DNA of 64,000 bases from Gracilaria gracilis (Eukaryota; Rhodophyta; Florideophyceae; Gracilariales; Gracilariaceae): positions 310,001 to 374,000 of the forward strand of contig JARGSG010000189.1 in the NCBI GenBank assembly GCA_030374805.1. The letters run 5' to 3'. A model generated the notes under the pieces. That model was not told the DNA's origin, did no database searches, and was given only the letters and a program-made list of their open reading frames with translations. Below, in pieces: positions 29,560-39,096 of the stretch (position 1 is the first letter of the stretch; every line of letters starts with the position of its first letter). A program made the translations under genes and the position numbers.

Positions 29560-31650
29560 TCTCTATCTCTCTCTCTCTCTGAACACCCTAGCCTGATTGC
29601 AACTCAGTGCGGAACGCCTCTGTTGGAAGAACCGTTCTCTCACGAGAAAGACCAACATCTGTTCAGGCCTTTTTGTAATAATAACCGCAACTAACCCTTG
29701 ATTTTCACGAAGAGGAGGCAAGCACAAACTTCTTGACGTAGTTCTTTTCAGACGTCTCAAACCTTAGTCTTCTACATCGTGTAGGAGTCCTGATCGGCTG
29801 TTATATACTTACCCTTGGTAACCTTTCCTGCAGAACACGTGATCGAAGATCATGCAAAGAAAATGCCTGTGCCCTACAAATAGCTGTAGAAGCCCAACCT
29901 CCTCTTCTCTTTGTCCTTGATACAGGCGTCATAGCATAGACCCTTTCTGCTGAAAGAAACGCTCTCTCACGAGCTAGGCCGACCCTCTTTCAGGCCATTT
30001 TCTGATGTGCTGAGCTACACCGATTCCCTCTCGGTCTGGGAGAGGAGGAAGACATAATTGCCTCGACAGATATAGTTTTAGACACCGTAGGACGTGTCAG
30101 AGTCTCATGTGCTAGAAAGAAGAAGAAGAATGGCGACGCTTTGGGTTTGTTATAAACCGATGAAAGATTGTTTTGTTTACGATGAAACTAATAAAGTATC
30201 TACTTTACTTTAACATGGTCGATCGGGCACAACGTCCGAGTCGACTACCTGCCCAGCGCAGATTCAACTCTGCTTTCTTCCTGATCAACAAATGCTAGCA
30301 AATGAATCCGGGCCGGGCGAGGAACAAGACGCTGGGGTCATCTGCGCGATGCGGCAGCGGCTTTTATACTGCTGCAATGGCGAGAAGCGCCGTGGGATGT
30401 TTTTGTCAGCATTTCGTGGTGAGGACATGATGGTGGTTTGGATGTTTCGTGGATCCATTGCATTGGGAGAGTACTTTGTCTGCTTTCAAAACAGAACGCA
30501 TGATTAGGAATTGTAGCCACCCAAAAGTTTAGAGAAACACACTCTCTCTCAATTCTAGACTCTGCTAGTCTTAGGTTGAATGGTGAACGAAGTACCCTGT
30601 ACTTGCATCGAAGACGAAACTGTGATCCTTTCTAACGTGGTAAGACATGTAAAAAACGCAACAGCGAAATCAAAATGTTCATCATCTCCATCTCTCTCTT
30701 TGTGGGTACGCTAGCCTAGTTAAACATATCGTAGACTTGTGTTGAAAGAAACGCTCTCTCACGCGGTAGGCCGATAGTAATTTCAGCTCGAACGTTTCAG
30801 TCCACGTTCTAACAAGCTACGCTAAGCTCATTCTCTTTCGATCCGAGAGAGGAGAAAAAGACATAATCGCTTCGACAGCGTTTGCTATACAAAACGATGA
30901 CGTTCATTGTCGTTCTGTGCTTGATATTAAAGAAAAACAGAGCGAGAGCGAAACAACGAGTTTGAAAGAACGAAACAACGAGTGTGAAAGAATGTTTTTT
31001 GTTTATCATGAAACTAATAAAGTATCTACACTACTCTTCTAACTAGGTCGATCGGGCACAACGTCCGAGGCGACTACCTGCCCAGCGCAGATTCAACTCT
31101 GCCTTCTTTTTCCTACGGAAAGGTTGTTAGCAAGTGAACGCGCGCCGGGCGAGGAACAAGACGCTGGCGTCATCTGCGCGACGCGGCAGCGGCTTTTATA
31201 CTGCTGCCATAGCGAGAAGCGCCGTGGAATGGGGTTGTCAGCATTTCGTGGTGAGGACATGACGGTAGTGTTGATGTTTCGTGGATCCATTTCATTGGGA
31301 GAGGGCGTTGGCTGCGTTCCATTCCGAAGGCATGATTCGCAATTGTAGTAAGCCAAAAAGTTTAGAGAGACTCCCACAATAGGGACAAAGGATACAACGG
31401 GGATGGTTGTCGGTAGCGAAATGCGCACGCAGACGAGTAAGAGCTAACGCTGTTTTGCGGAAGAAAACAGAGCTCAGTGAGCGTAACACGGCTGAAAGAG
31501 TTTTGGTTTGTAGCTAGCTTGTCAAAGAAGCGTTACAGGTATTGGGGGTTCCTTTTCACGAACGCCACGCGGCGAGATCAACGGTTCTAGATGTAGCTCT
31601 ATCTCTTTTCTATCGGTACGCTGGCGTAATTGCAACATAGCATAGACCAG
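29560..31650. repeat. Irregular array of diverged noncoding repeats
   Basis: Parts of one unit recur at about 29560, 29915, 30690 and 31595 (a TCTCTATCTCTCTCT tract, then GTACGCTAGCCTA-like and GAAAGAAACGCTCTCTCACG). A well-conserved block of about 300 bases occurs twice, at 30217-30510 and 31046-31345, offset by about 830 (CGGGCACAACGTCCGAG, CTACCTGCCCAGCGCAGATT, GAGGAACAAGACGCTGG). Short ORFs inside the block (71 and 74 codons) share sequence only because the DNA is duplicated. No protein domain is visible. The block has A-box-like and B-box-like elements (see findings). Confidence 0.8.
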
Positions 31651-31856
31651 GAGCGAAGGAGTAAAGAAACATATCGAGTTGAGAGTGTGTATTCAGTGGC
31701 AGTGTCTAAAGCAGCAAAACTGTCTGAGAAAGCAAAACGATGTGCAGAACAGAAGCAAACCACCATCGCGAAAAGTGAAGGTGGTCGCTCAAGAAAGCTG
31801 CAGAGAGGGTTTTTAGCTCGCTGTGGGCTGTTGCAATCGCCGGGGGCGTCATTGCC

Positions 31857-31857
<1 letters not shown>

Positions 31858-31896
<39 letters not shown>
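31858..31896. repeat. (GA)n microsatellite
   Basis: An uninterrupted GA dinucleotide run of about 38 bases, close to the 3' end of hemB. Confidence 0.95.
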
Positions 31897-31899
<3 letters not shown>

Positions 31900-31986
31900 T
31901 TGGGTACATATCTAGTAGGGGAAAGCGTCACTGTTTACGTAGATAAGCATGAGCTGTTGTGTGTTTTTTGCGTACAAGCTAAAGAG

Positions 31987-33057
31987 TTACGACTGTTGCA
32001 TCCACATGGCGGCCTGCTTGGCGTAGTAGGTCAAAATGGCGTCGGCGCCGGCGCGCTTGAAGGACGTGAGCGCCTCCAGCACGGAAGCCTTCTCATCGAG
32101 CCAGCCGCGCTCGGCGGCGGCCTTCATCATGGCATACTCGCCGCTGACGTGATAGGCGGCAATAGGCAAGCTGGTATGCTGCTTGAGGCGGCAAATGACG
32201 TCCAAAAACGGCAGTCCCGGCTTGACCATGAGCATGTCGGCGCCCTCCTCCACGTCCAAGCGCGCCTCCGTGAGCGCCTCCCTCGCGTTGGCGGGGTCCA
32301 TCTGGTAGGTGTTCTTGTTCGGCGGCGCGTTGGAGTCCAGGCGCGGCGCCGAGTCCAGCGCGTCGCGGAAGGGCCCGTAGAAGGCGGAGGCGTACTTTGC
32401 GCAGTACGACACGATGGAAACGTGAGTGAAGCCGTGCGCGTCAAGCGCGTCGCGGATGGCACCCACTCGGCCGTCCATCATGTCGGACGGCGACACCACG
32501 TCCGCGCCCGCGCGCGCGTGGCACAGCGCCTGGCGACACAGCTGCTCCACGGTGCGGTCGTTGAGGATGCGCCCCTTTCCGCCGTCGCCGAGGCGGTCGT
32601 CCGACACCACGCCGTCATGGCCCTGGTCCGAGTACGGGTCGAGCGCGACGTCGGTCCACACGCACACGTCCGGGAAGGAGCTCTTGACGGCGGCGACGAC
32701 GGACGGCACCAGGCCGGCGGGGTTGTAGCACTCGTGCGCGGCGTTTGACTTGAGCGCGTCGGCCACCTTTGGGAACAGCACCACGGAGCGCACGCCCAGC
32801 CGGCGCGCCGCTTGCACCTCGCGCAGCACGCTGTGCGCGCTGTGGCGCTCGCAGCCCGGCATGGACGCGATGCGCTCGTTGTGATCCTCGGCGTGCACGA
32901 ACAGCGGGTATACCAAATTGGCCGGGCGCACGACGTTCTCGCGCACCATGGCGCGCAGCGCGTCGCTCTTGCGGTTGCGTCGCGGACGCGCGCGCTGCGG
33001 CACCCACACCTGCCCCGCCTCGTTGACGCGCAGCTGCGGCAGCGCGTCGCGCGCCGC

Positions 33058-33116
<59 letters not shown>

Positions 33117-33288
33117 GCGGTGGCGCGGCGGGCGTGTCGGCGCGCGCGTCCGTGAGCGGCGCGCACGCGCGCCAGCGCGCGCGCAGCTCGCGGTGCGGCG
33201 AAGCGGCGGCCGCGCGGCGGAGGCGACGGCGGCCGGACACGGACACGGGCAGCAGCGGCGCGCTGATAAAGGCGGCGTTGCACGACAT
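31987..33288 (-). CDS. hemB: Delta-aminolevulinate dehydratase (porphobilinogen synthase)
   Basis: Starting at ATG 33288 (MSCNAAFISAPLLPVSV) it encodes 433 residues. It condenses two 5-aminolevulinate molecules to porphobilinogen on the way to haem and chlorophyll, in the plastid. The first 70 or so residues are Ala/Arg/Pro-rich and suit a transit peptide, and they include a (Ser-Pro)n run coded by a GGCGAC minisatellite. Catalytic text: DVALDPYSDQGHDGVV, the plant-type metal site with Asp replacing the three Cys of Zn enzymes, so Mg-dependent; SPSDMMDGRVGAI; SIVSYCAKYASAFYGPFRDA with the first active-site Lys; and ADMLMVKPGLPFLDVI with the Schiff-base Lys. The ending ILTYYAKQAAMWMQ is typical. 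It is the last of three tightly packed minus-strand genes. Confidence 0.95.
33058..33115. repeat. GGCGAC hexamer minisatellite inside hemB
   Basis: About nine hexamers encode Ser-Pro repeats (on the minus strand) between the transit peptide and the mature enzyme. Length changes here should be tolerated because they stay in frame and outside the fold. Confidence 0.9.
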
Positions 33289-33295
33289 GGCGGGG

Positions 33296-33372
33296 GGGAG
33301 GGGGGGGGGGGGGCGAGAAGATCGCGCGCGCGGGAGATTGCAGCTCCGACGATGGGGGGGGGGGGGGGGGGC
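33296..33372 (-). promoter_or_regulatory. Poly-C tracts just upstream of the hemB start
   Basis: On the plus strand these are runs of G (33297-33313 with one break, and about 33353-33371), so the coding strand of hemB carries long C runs 10-85 bases before its ATG. Similar C runs precede the gene at 36578. They could be core promoter or 5' UTR elements, and the G strand could fold as a quadruplex. Role inferred. Confidence 0.4.
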
Positions 33373-33436
33373 GGGGGGCGCTGCTGACGCGCTCAGCCGC
33401 TTTTCATGCAAAAGCGCTCGTTTACCGTACATCTAT

Positions 33437-34333
33437 CTACCGTTGTAGAGCTACCCAAGCAGCAGCGCGCGGGGCAGCGGCGGCGGCCACGGCAGCGGCG
33501 GCGGCGGCGCCCTCGCGCGCCACGAAGCGCAGGTGCAGCTCGTGCAGCTCGGCCTCGGCGGCGTGCGTCTCCTGCATGAGCGCCAGCCGGGCGTGGCATC
33601 GGCGCGCCGCCAGCGCGGCGTTGAGCGCGGCCAGCTGCGCGTGCGCGGCGCGCAGCCGGCGCTCCCAGCGCACGCGCAGCGCCACGCGGCGCGCGTCGTG
33701 GCGCGCCGACAGCGCGCGCACCGCCAGCCGCACGCGCTGGTGCGCGGCGCGCAGCTCGCGCTCGCGGCTGGCGTGCACGGCGGGCAGCCCGCGCGGCTCG
33801 CCGCCGGCCTCGCGCTCGCGCTCCGCCTCTGGCTCCGCCTCCGGCTCCGGCTTCACGTACACCGGCTCATCGTCGTCGTCGTCGTCGTCGTCGTCGTCAA
33901 TGTGCATCACAGCCTCCGTCTTGACGCGGCGCGCGCGGAACGGCGTCTGCAGCCGCCAGAGGCGCGCGCGCTCCGCCAGCAGCGCGGCAAGCGCGGCGCG
34001 CACGCGCGGCGCCATCGGCGGCTGCGGCTGCGGCGGCGCGCGCGCGGCGGCGGCGGCGGCGGCGTTGGCGGCGCGCACGTACTCGACGGCCAGCTTGATG
34101 AAGCGGCGGTCCAGCGCGGGCGCGCTTCGCAGCGGCAGCGCGCGCGCGGCGGCGCGCGCGTTGTAGCGCGCCGCCAGCGCGGGCAGCGCGGCGCGACACA
34201 GCGACGACGTGAGGCGCGCCACGCGCCGCCCGCGCGGCGGCGCGCGGTGCGCGCGCACGCGCGCCACCGCGCGCAGCAGCAGCTCGTCCTCGCCCGCGCT
34301 CCACGCGCGCGACGCCGCGCCGCTCTGCGACAT
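33437..34333 (-). CDS. Myb/SANT-like putative DNA-binding protein
   Basis: ATG 34333 gives 298 residues. The start MSQSGAASRAWSAGEDELLL opens with a Myb/SANT-like helix (Trp-x-x-x-E-D-x-x-L), followed by ARLTSSLCRAALPALAARYN, compatible with helices 2 and 3 though the later Trp residues are absent. The middle has a predicted helix (LDRRFIKLAVEYVRAANAAA) and a poly-Asp run (about ten, coded by GTC repeats) next to VKPEPEAEPEAEREREAGGE. The C-terminal third is a long Arg/Ala-rich helix likely to form a coiled coil (HQRVRLAVRALSARHDARRV). The extreme GC content biases composition, so homology is hard to judge. Probably nuclear. The gene sits 148 bases upstream of hemB on the same strand. Confidence 0.5.
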   Translation of the reverse strand: MSQSGAASRAWSAGEDELLLRAVARVRAHRAPPRGRRVARLTSSLCRAALPALAARYNARAAARALPLRSAPALDRRFIKLAVEYVRAANAAAAAAARAPPQPQPPMAPRVRAALAALLAERARLWRLQTPFRARRVKTEAVMHIDDDDDDDDDDEPVYVKPEPEAEPEAEREREAGGEPRGLPAVHASRERELRAAHQRVRLAVRALSARHDARRVALRVRWERRLRAAHAQLAALNAALAARRCHARLALMQETHAAEAELHELHLRFVAREGAAAAAAVAAAAAPRAAAWVALQR

Positions 34334-34339
34334 GGCGGC

Positions 34340-34370
<31 letters not shown>

Positions 34371-34424
34371 GCGGCAGCGGCGTGGCGCGAAGCAAAGCGA
34401 GCGCGCCTGTTTTGGTGCTTGTTT

Positions 34425-34603
34425 TCATAGCACGCACGACAGCAGCGCCACGTCCACGGCCTGCAGCGCGGCCAGCAGCGCGGCCGCCACCGCCAGCGGC
34501 AGCAGCACGCGGCGCAGCAGACGCTGCATGCGCTCGTAGCACGCCGGCACAGCGCCCTCCTCTTCCTGCTCCGGCGCGCCGTCGTCGCACGGCGCGCAGA
34601 ACG

Positions 34604-34637
<34 letters not shown>

Positions 34638-35162
34638 GACGGCCACGGCGCACTGGCCGCGCGCAAAGCCGCGGCACTGCAGCGCGCGCTCAAAGCGGCA
34701 CACCACGCGCGCGTCCGCCGCGACGGCGTGCACCCACGCGGCGCTGAGCGCGTCCTTCACGTCGGGCGCGCGCGCGCGCGCCGCCAGCAGCGCGGCGGCC
34801 ACGGCCACGGCGGCCAGCGCCAGCGCGAGCAGCGCGCCCAGCAGCGCGTAGCACGCGCGCAGCGCGCCTGCGCCGCGCTTGCCGCGAGGCCGCCACAGCG
34901 CCAGCGCGCCGCACAGCGCGGCGGCCAGCAGCACGCCGCCCGCGCCCACGCTCACGCCGCCCGCGTGCGAGAGCGCGCGCAGGTAGACGTGGCGCGACGA
35001 CGCCGCCCACGCCGGCAGTAGAGCTTGCGGCGTGTGGTCGCGGAGCCGCAGCCAGAGGCCTAGCGCGAGCAGCGCGCCGCCGCCGAGCGCGAGCACGGCG
35101 CTCACGAGCGCGTGGTACACGCGCAGCACGGGGTGGCGGCGCGCGCGTTTGTTCGTCGTCAT
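34425..35162 (-). CDS. Four-TM tetraspanin-like membrane protein
   Basis: The 245-residue protein starts at ATG 35162 (MTTNKRARRHPVLRVYHALV). Four hydrophobic helices are visible: about 18-42 (LVSAVLALGGGALLALGLWL), 68-90 (GVSVGAGGVLLAAALCGALA), 104-127 (ACYALLGALLALALAAVAVA) and 218-240. A large loop lies between TM3 and TM4 with Cys in CRFERALQCRGF, GQC, FCAPC and ACYERM, plus an ADADADAD run. That topology and the Cys-bearing large loop resemble tetraspanins, although the classical CCG motif is CRG here. Tetraspanins organise membrane microdomains. The assignment rests on topology and is tentative. Confidence 0.55.
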
Positions 35163-35461
35163 GGTGGTGGTGGCGCTGTGTTTACTAGACTAAGAGTAAC
35201 AGTGAGGTATAGATATGGGCGTAGAATGCAAGGAACATAAACGAGTACCCTTGGGGTATCCAGATACAACGGTAGAAACGATTGACGTTTGGTATGCGCC
35301 GTCAGCGCATATGATAGATACCAATACACAAGCAGCAACGCGCGCCAAGCATGGTTGGAGCGCGCCACGCATCTCATGGCGCGCCGTCGGCTCGCCAGCC
35401 AGCCACCAGCCACCGCCTCGGTCAGCAGTCCACACACAGCCACTCTCACAGCCACGCTGCC

Positions 35462-35866
35462 TCACCGCCGCGCCGCGCCGCCATCCGCGCCGCCGTCCGC
35501 GCCGCCGTCCGCGCCGCCGTCCGGAATGCGCTCGCCCCTGGCGAGCGCGGCGCGCTCCAGCTCGCTCTTGGCGTGGTGAATCTTGGCCTGCAGGTACACG
35601 CTGCCGCCGCGCGCGCCGTCGTTGGCGTCGAACAGTCGCCGGTAGCGCTGGTACACCAGCGGCAGCCGCGCGTCCTCGCGCACGCCCAGGATGCTGGCCG
35701 CCTCCTGCGCGCTCATGCGCCCGCGCGCCGCCGCCGCCGCCGCCCCCCGCACGCCGCCGCCGCCGCGCGCGCTGTTCACCAGCGCTTGTTGGTACGCCTG
35801 TACCAGCGCGCGCGCCACGTACGTGCCGCCCATCAGCACCAGCTGCGCCAGCACTCGGCTCGCCAT
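35462..35866 (-). CDS. PAM16: Mitochondrial import motor subunit PAM16/TIM16
   Basis: ATG 35866 (MASRVLAQLVLMGGTYVARA) gives 134 residues, matching the family's 110-150. PAM16 is the J-like partner of PAM18 at the matrix face of TIM23 and restrains Hsp70 stimulation. Evidence is the hydrophobic N-terminal helix with VARALVQAYQQAL, then the degenerate J domain (MSAQEAASILGVREDARLPL, YQRYRRLFDANDG, GSVYLQAKIHHAKSELE) in which the HPD is absent, as is usual for PAM16. A poly-Gly/Ala/Arg linker separates the two. The C-terminus is a repeated GGAD tract coded by a CGCCGTCCGCGC-type minisatellite. The frame stays open upstream through a poly-Asp run, but ATG 35866 fits the family start best. Confidence 0.9.
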   Translation of the reverse strand: MASRVLAQLVLMGGTYVARALVQAYQQALVNSARGGGGVRGAAAAAARGRMSAQEAASILGVREDARLPLVYQRYRRLFDANDGARGGSVYLQAKIHHAKSELERAALARGERIPDGGADGGADGGADGGAARR

Positions 35867-35879
35867 CGCGCTCGCGCCG

Positions 35880-35883
35880 CCGT

Positions 35884-35934
<51 letters not shown>

Positions 35935-35935
35935 C
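35880..35935. repeat. (GTC/GAC)n microsatellite at the PAM16 5' end
   Basis: A near-perfect trinucleotide run of about 50 bases directly upstream of the chosen PAM16 start. A similar run occurs at 33864-33899 inside the Myb-like gene. Confidence 0.9.
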
Positions 35936-36472
35936 TGTGCGCGTCGCGCACCTCAACACTGTGGAGTCACAAGCTGCTTGGCGGCGCGTGTCGTTTGCAC
36001 TTGTTCGCTTTCAAGCGCCTCCCCACTGGGGTCCCCACTGGGGAGTCCCCAGTCGCCGTCCCCCCGCGCGCCATACGCTGCGGCGCAATGAGCCTGTGCA
36101 CGTGTTCAACGTGTGTATGCTACGTGTGTGTATTCAACGTGTGTAACCGCTGTACAACGTGTGCAACGTGCTCTGCCCGCCGCCACGTGTGCGCGCGCAC
36201 GTGCTGTTGCGCAGCGCCGCTGCCTTGCCACGCCCGCCGCCTGCCGCTGCACGCCCCAATTTGCAATTCGAAACGTACAGCTCTCTGGAGCGCGCCGCCG
36301 TGCGCGTGCGCGTGCGCGTGCGTGTCAAGCCGTCCCCCCGCCCCCCGCCTTGCGCGCACCGCGCGACGCCTTGTCGTTCACCGTCCCCCCCGCCTGCCTG
36401 CCTGCCCGCCCCGCCCGCGCATTATCTTGCGCTGCGCGCCGCCGCCTGTATTTAACTGCCGCAAGCGCGTCT

Positions 36473-36490
36473 TCCCCCCCCCCCCCCCCT
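36473..36490 (+). promoter_or_regulatory. Poly-C tract upstream of the gene at 36578
   Basis: A C run of about 17 bases about 90 bases before the ATG, in a pyrimidine-rich region. It parallels the C runs before hemB on its own coding strand. Confidence 0.4.
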
Positions 36491-36577
36491 TCTTCGCCCC
36501 CACCTGCCGTTCCGCTTCTCTTTCTCTCATCCCCCCGCCCCGCTTCCGCTTTGCTGGCTTCCTGTGTACGCAACGCC

Positions 36578-37855
36578 ATGTCTCCGTGCGCGCTTCTCCC
36601 GTTCTCCGTGCTGCTGGCCGCCGCCGTCTTCATCACCGCCACCGCCGCCGCCGACCAGCCCCACAACGTCGTCACTACCACCACCACCACCTCCTCCAAG
36701 TCCAAGTCCAAGTCCACCGAGACCATCGCCATCAAGAATAAGCTCGACACCGCGCAGGGCAAGGTGAGCGACCTCATCTCGCGCCTGGACTCCGTGTCCG
36801 ACGACGCCACGCGCGCCAAGAACGAGATCCACTCCACGCTGGTGGAGGTGTGGAACATTGCCGACATGCTCGGTCAGGACCGCTGCGCCGACCTCCAAGC
36901 GCAGGCGCGCGCCGACAAGCAAGCGCTGCAGCTGCAAATCTCGCGCCTGGAGCAGCAGCTGGCGGCGCAGCTCAAGCAGCTGGACGCGTCCAAAAGCCGC
37001 GCGGCCGAGCTGCAGCGCGGCGAGACGCGCCTGGTGGCGCAGCTCGCCGAGCAACGCGCGGCGCGCGACGCCGCCGACGCGCAGGCGCGCTCGCTGGCAG
37101 ACAAGCTGCACTGGGCAAACGCCGTCGCCAACGAGACGCACGCGTACCAGCTGGTGGCGGAGCGGCTGTCGTCGCTGCTGTCCGTGGTCACGGAGCGCAG
37201 CGCCACGCTGCAGCGCCTGGAGGCGCTGGTGGTGGACGCCACCGCCGGCTCGGCCGACTGGCGCGCCGAAGTGCAGCAGCTCTCGTCCGTCATCCGCGAC
37301 GCGGAGCGCGACTTTGCGGGCGGCTACCAGAACGCCGCCGTGTCCGGCCTCACCAGGCGCGCCGACGAGCTGCAGCGCCGCCTGGCTGACGCGCTGCAGC
37401 GCGGCGATCACCTCGCGTCGCAGAAGGGCGCGCTGCAAAAGTCGCTCGACGCGCTGCAGACAAAGCTCAAGCGCGCGCTGCCGGGCGGCGCCGCGGGCGG
37501 CGGCGGCGGCGTGCTGTCGGCGCTGACGCGCGCCGACGTGGACGCGTCGTTCGGCGGCGCGCCGCCGCCGCCGTCGTCCGTGCCCGCGGACGGCGCGCAG
37601 ACGTGGGTCGGCACGCTCACGCTGTGCATCCTGTCCGTGTGCACGGGCGCCGTGCTGGTGTTCTTGTTGTCCAACTGGCAGGCCAACAAGGAGCTGGTGG
37701 ACGACACGCCGCGCGCGGATAAGTTTGGTTTCACCCCGTCGTCGTCCGCCACCACGCCGGGCTTTCAGCGCACCAGCGTTTCGCCGCTGCAGTATGTGAA
37801 TAGCGCAAACTCCAAGACGCCCGCGTCCAGAGGCAGCACGCCCAGGCGGTATTGA
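36578..37855 (+). CDS. Signal-peptide, coiled-coil, single-TM protein of unknown function
   Basis: ATG 36578 (MSPCALLPFSVLLAAAVFIT) gives 425 residues. The order is a signal peptide of about 25 residues; a Thr/Ser/Lys linker (TTTTTTSSKSKSKS); a lumenal or extracellular coiled coil from about 50 to 310 with heptad-like Leu/Gln/Ala text (LQISRLEQQLAAQLKQLDAS, LQRRLADALQRGDHL); a Gly/Pro-rich spacer; a TM helix near 340-365 (LTLCILSVCTGAVLVFLLSN); and a Ser/Thr/Pro-rich tail ending TPRRY. One DRC and two other Cys are the only cysteines seen. The open frame extends 155 codons upstream, but that part is promoter-like. I do not recognise a family; a tethering or wall/Golgi role is possible but unsupported. 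Confidence 0.7.
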   Translation: MSPCALLPFSVLLAAAVFITATAAADQPHNVVTTTTTTSSKSKSKSTETIAIKNKLDTAQGKVSDLISRLDSVSDDATRAKNEIHSTLVEVWNIADMLGQDRCADLQAQARADKQALQLQISRLEQQLAAQLKQLDASKSRAAELQRGETRLVAQLAEQRAARDAADAQARSLADKLHWANAVANETHAYQLVAERLSSLLSVVTERSATLQRLEALVVDATAGSADWRAEVQQLSSVIRDAERDFAGGYQNAAVSGLTRRADELQRRLADALQRGDHLASQKGALQKSLDALQTKLKRALPGGAAGGGGGVLSALTRADVDASFGGAPPPPSSVPADGAQTWVGTLTLCILSVCTGAVLVFLLSNWQANKELVDDTPRADKFGFTPSSSATTPGFQRTSVSPLQYVNSANSKTPASRGSTPRRY

Positions 37856-37986
37856 CGCCTCCTCGCCTGTTGTTGTTGTTGCCCTTGTTTAGCTACTTGC
37901 GCGCGTGCGCGGCGCTGTTTCTTTTTGTGTGGCTGCCTGCTTCTCGCTTTGCTCGCGCTTCCGCTTACTGACCATTTCGTAAAAAG

Positions 37987-38026
<40 letters not shown>

Positions 38027-38029
38027 AAT
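37987..38029. repeat. (ACT/CCA)n microsatellite
   Basis: Trinucleotide run of about 40 bases in the 3' flank of the preceding gene. Confidence 0.9.
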
Positions 38030-38260
38030 GTACTTGTCTGGAACGCTGCTTGTGTGTCGTTTCTTGTTGGTTTCGAGCGCGTCAACGAGTGAGGCGAGGC
38101 AAGACGAGGCAAGACGAGGCAAGGCAAGATAGCAAAACTGTTACCACATACAAGGTGTCATCATATTAAAAGAGCCGCAAAGCAACATCGCAGCAGCAAA
38201 ACCCGCTAGATACATTTGCCAACAACAGATAGATACGCATTGCGTAAAGAAGCGGCGCCC

Positions 38261-38686
38261 TCACGGCGTGAACGACTGGTTGCCAAAGCCCGGCAAACGC
38301 CTCGGCTGCGGGCGATTAATCTTCTTATAGTCGCCAAAGCCATGCGTCTTGCGCGGCACCTTGTCCAGAATGTCGAGCAGGTTGCCGCGCGACGACGTGG
38401 CGTTGCCCAAGCCGCCCACCTCGTACTGCTTGCGCAGGTCGCCCGCCACGGGGCGCGACGGCACCTTGCGCTGCCACGACGGCGCGCTCTTTCCAAAGCC
38501 GCCCGAGATGCCGCCCGCGCGCTGGCGCGACAGCCGCTCGTCCTCGCCGCGACGCTCCGGCGTCGACAGCCCCTGCCGCGCGAGCGCGTTCGACTGCAGC
38601 ACCGTGGCGTGGTGGTGCAGCTCGCCCAGCGCTTTCAGCGCCACGGGCAGCGCGGAGATGGTTGGCACTACGGGCAGCGCGAACAT
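38261..38686 (-). CDS. Small conserved-looking protein of unknown function
   Basis: ATG 38686 (MFALPVVPTISALPVALKAL) gives 141 residues. The N-terminus is hydrophobic for about 20 residues and could be a signal anchor. The rest is polar with repeated short glycine motifs (GGISGGFGKS, VGGLGNATSSRGNLL, HGFGDYKKI, LPGFGNQSF). Non-repetitive, balanced composition in a very GC-rich setting suggests a real gene. No family recognised. The spacing of GFG motifs may reflect a structural or assembly role, but this is speculation. Confidence 0.5.
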   Translation of the reverse strand: MFALPVVPTISALPVALKALGELHHHATVLQSNALARQGLSTPERRGEDERLSRQRAGGISGGFGKSAPSWQRKVPSRPVAGDLRKQYEVGGLGNATSSRGNLLDILDKVPRKTHGFGDYKKINRPQPRRLPGFGNQSFTP

Positions 38687-39096
38687 GATGCGCGGAGGGC
38701 GGAGGGGAGGAACGGTCGTCTCGGAGGGCGCGGATGGCGCGCACTGCGCGGCGATGGCGACGAGGAGGAGAATATGTGCGCGCCGCTGCGCCAACGAGTG
38801 CAGCTGCAGATTGGTGGGTGGTGCGAGGGTTTTCAAAATCAGCGCAGATCACAGTTCTCCAACCCGCCACCGTGTGCCACGTACACAGCTAGCCACGCAC
38901 AGGTCAATTGGCGCTCGCTCTCTTTTCCGCGCCGTTGCCACCTCCGCACACAATCCATCTTCAGCACAATGCGTCTTCGGCTCTTTCCAAACGTTTCCAA
39001 CTCGTTCTTCTTTTCTTTATTCACTGTGAACATCACTGTTCTATCGCGAACCTGTAGTATAGCTTGAAAGAAAGCATCCACTTTCCCACCACCACC

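Noticed and set aside
30217..31110. True tRNA genes at the A/B-box-like blocks
   Set aside because: The seven bases before the A box and after the T-arm-like hairpin do not pair, and no anticodon arm forms.
29560..31650. CRISPR array
   Set aside because: Repeats are long, diverged and irregularly spaced, and the genome is eukaryotic.
31630..32748. 372-codon open frame antisense to hemB
   Set aside because: Complement of a clear HemB; rich in Arg/Val/His with no domain.
33533..34747. 404-codon plus-strand frame antisense to the Myb-like gene
   Set aside because: Arg/Ala/Gln text typical of antisense GC-rich DNA.
36113..36577. N-terminal extension of the coiled-coil protein
   Set aside because: Cys/Arg/Pro-rich text and a poly-C promoter-like tract; the signal peptide starts at 36578.
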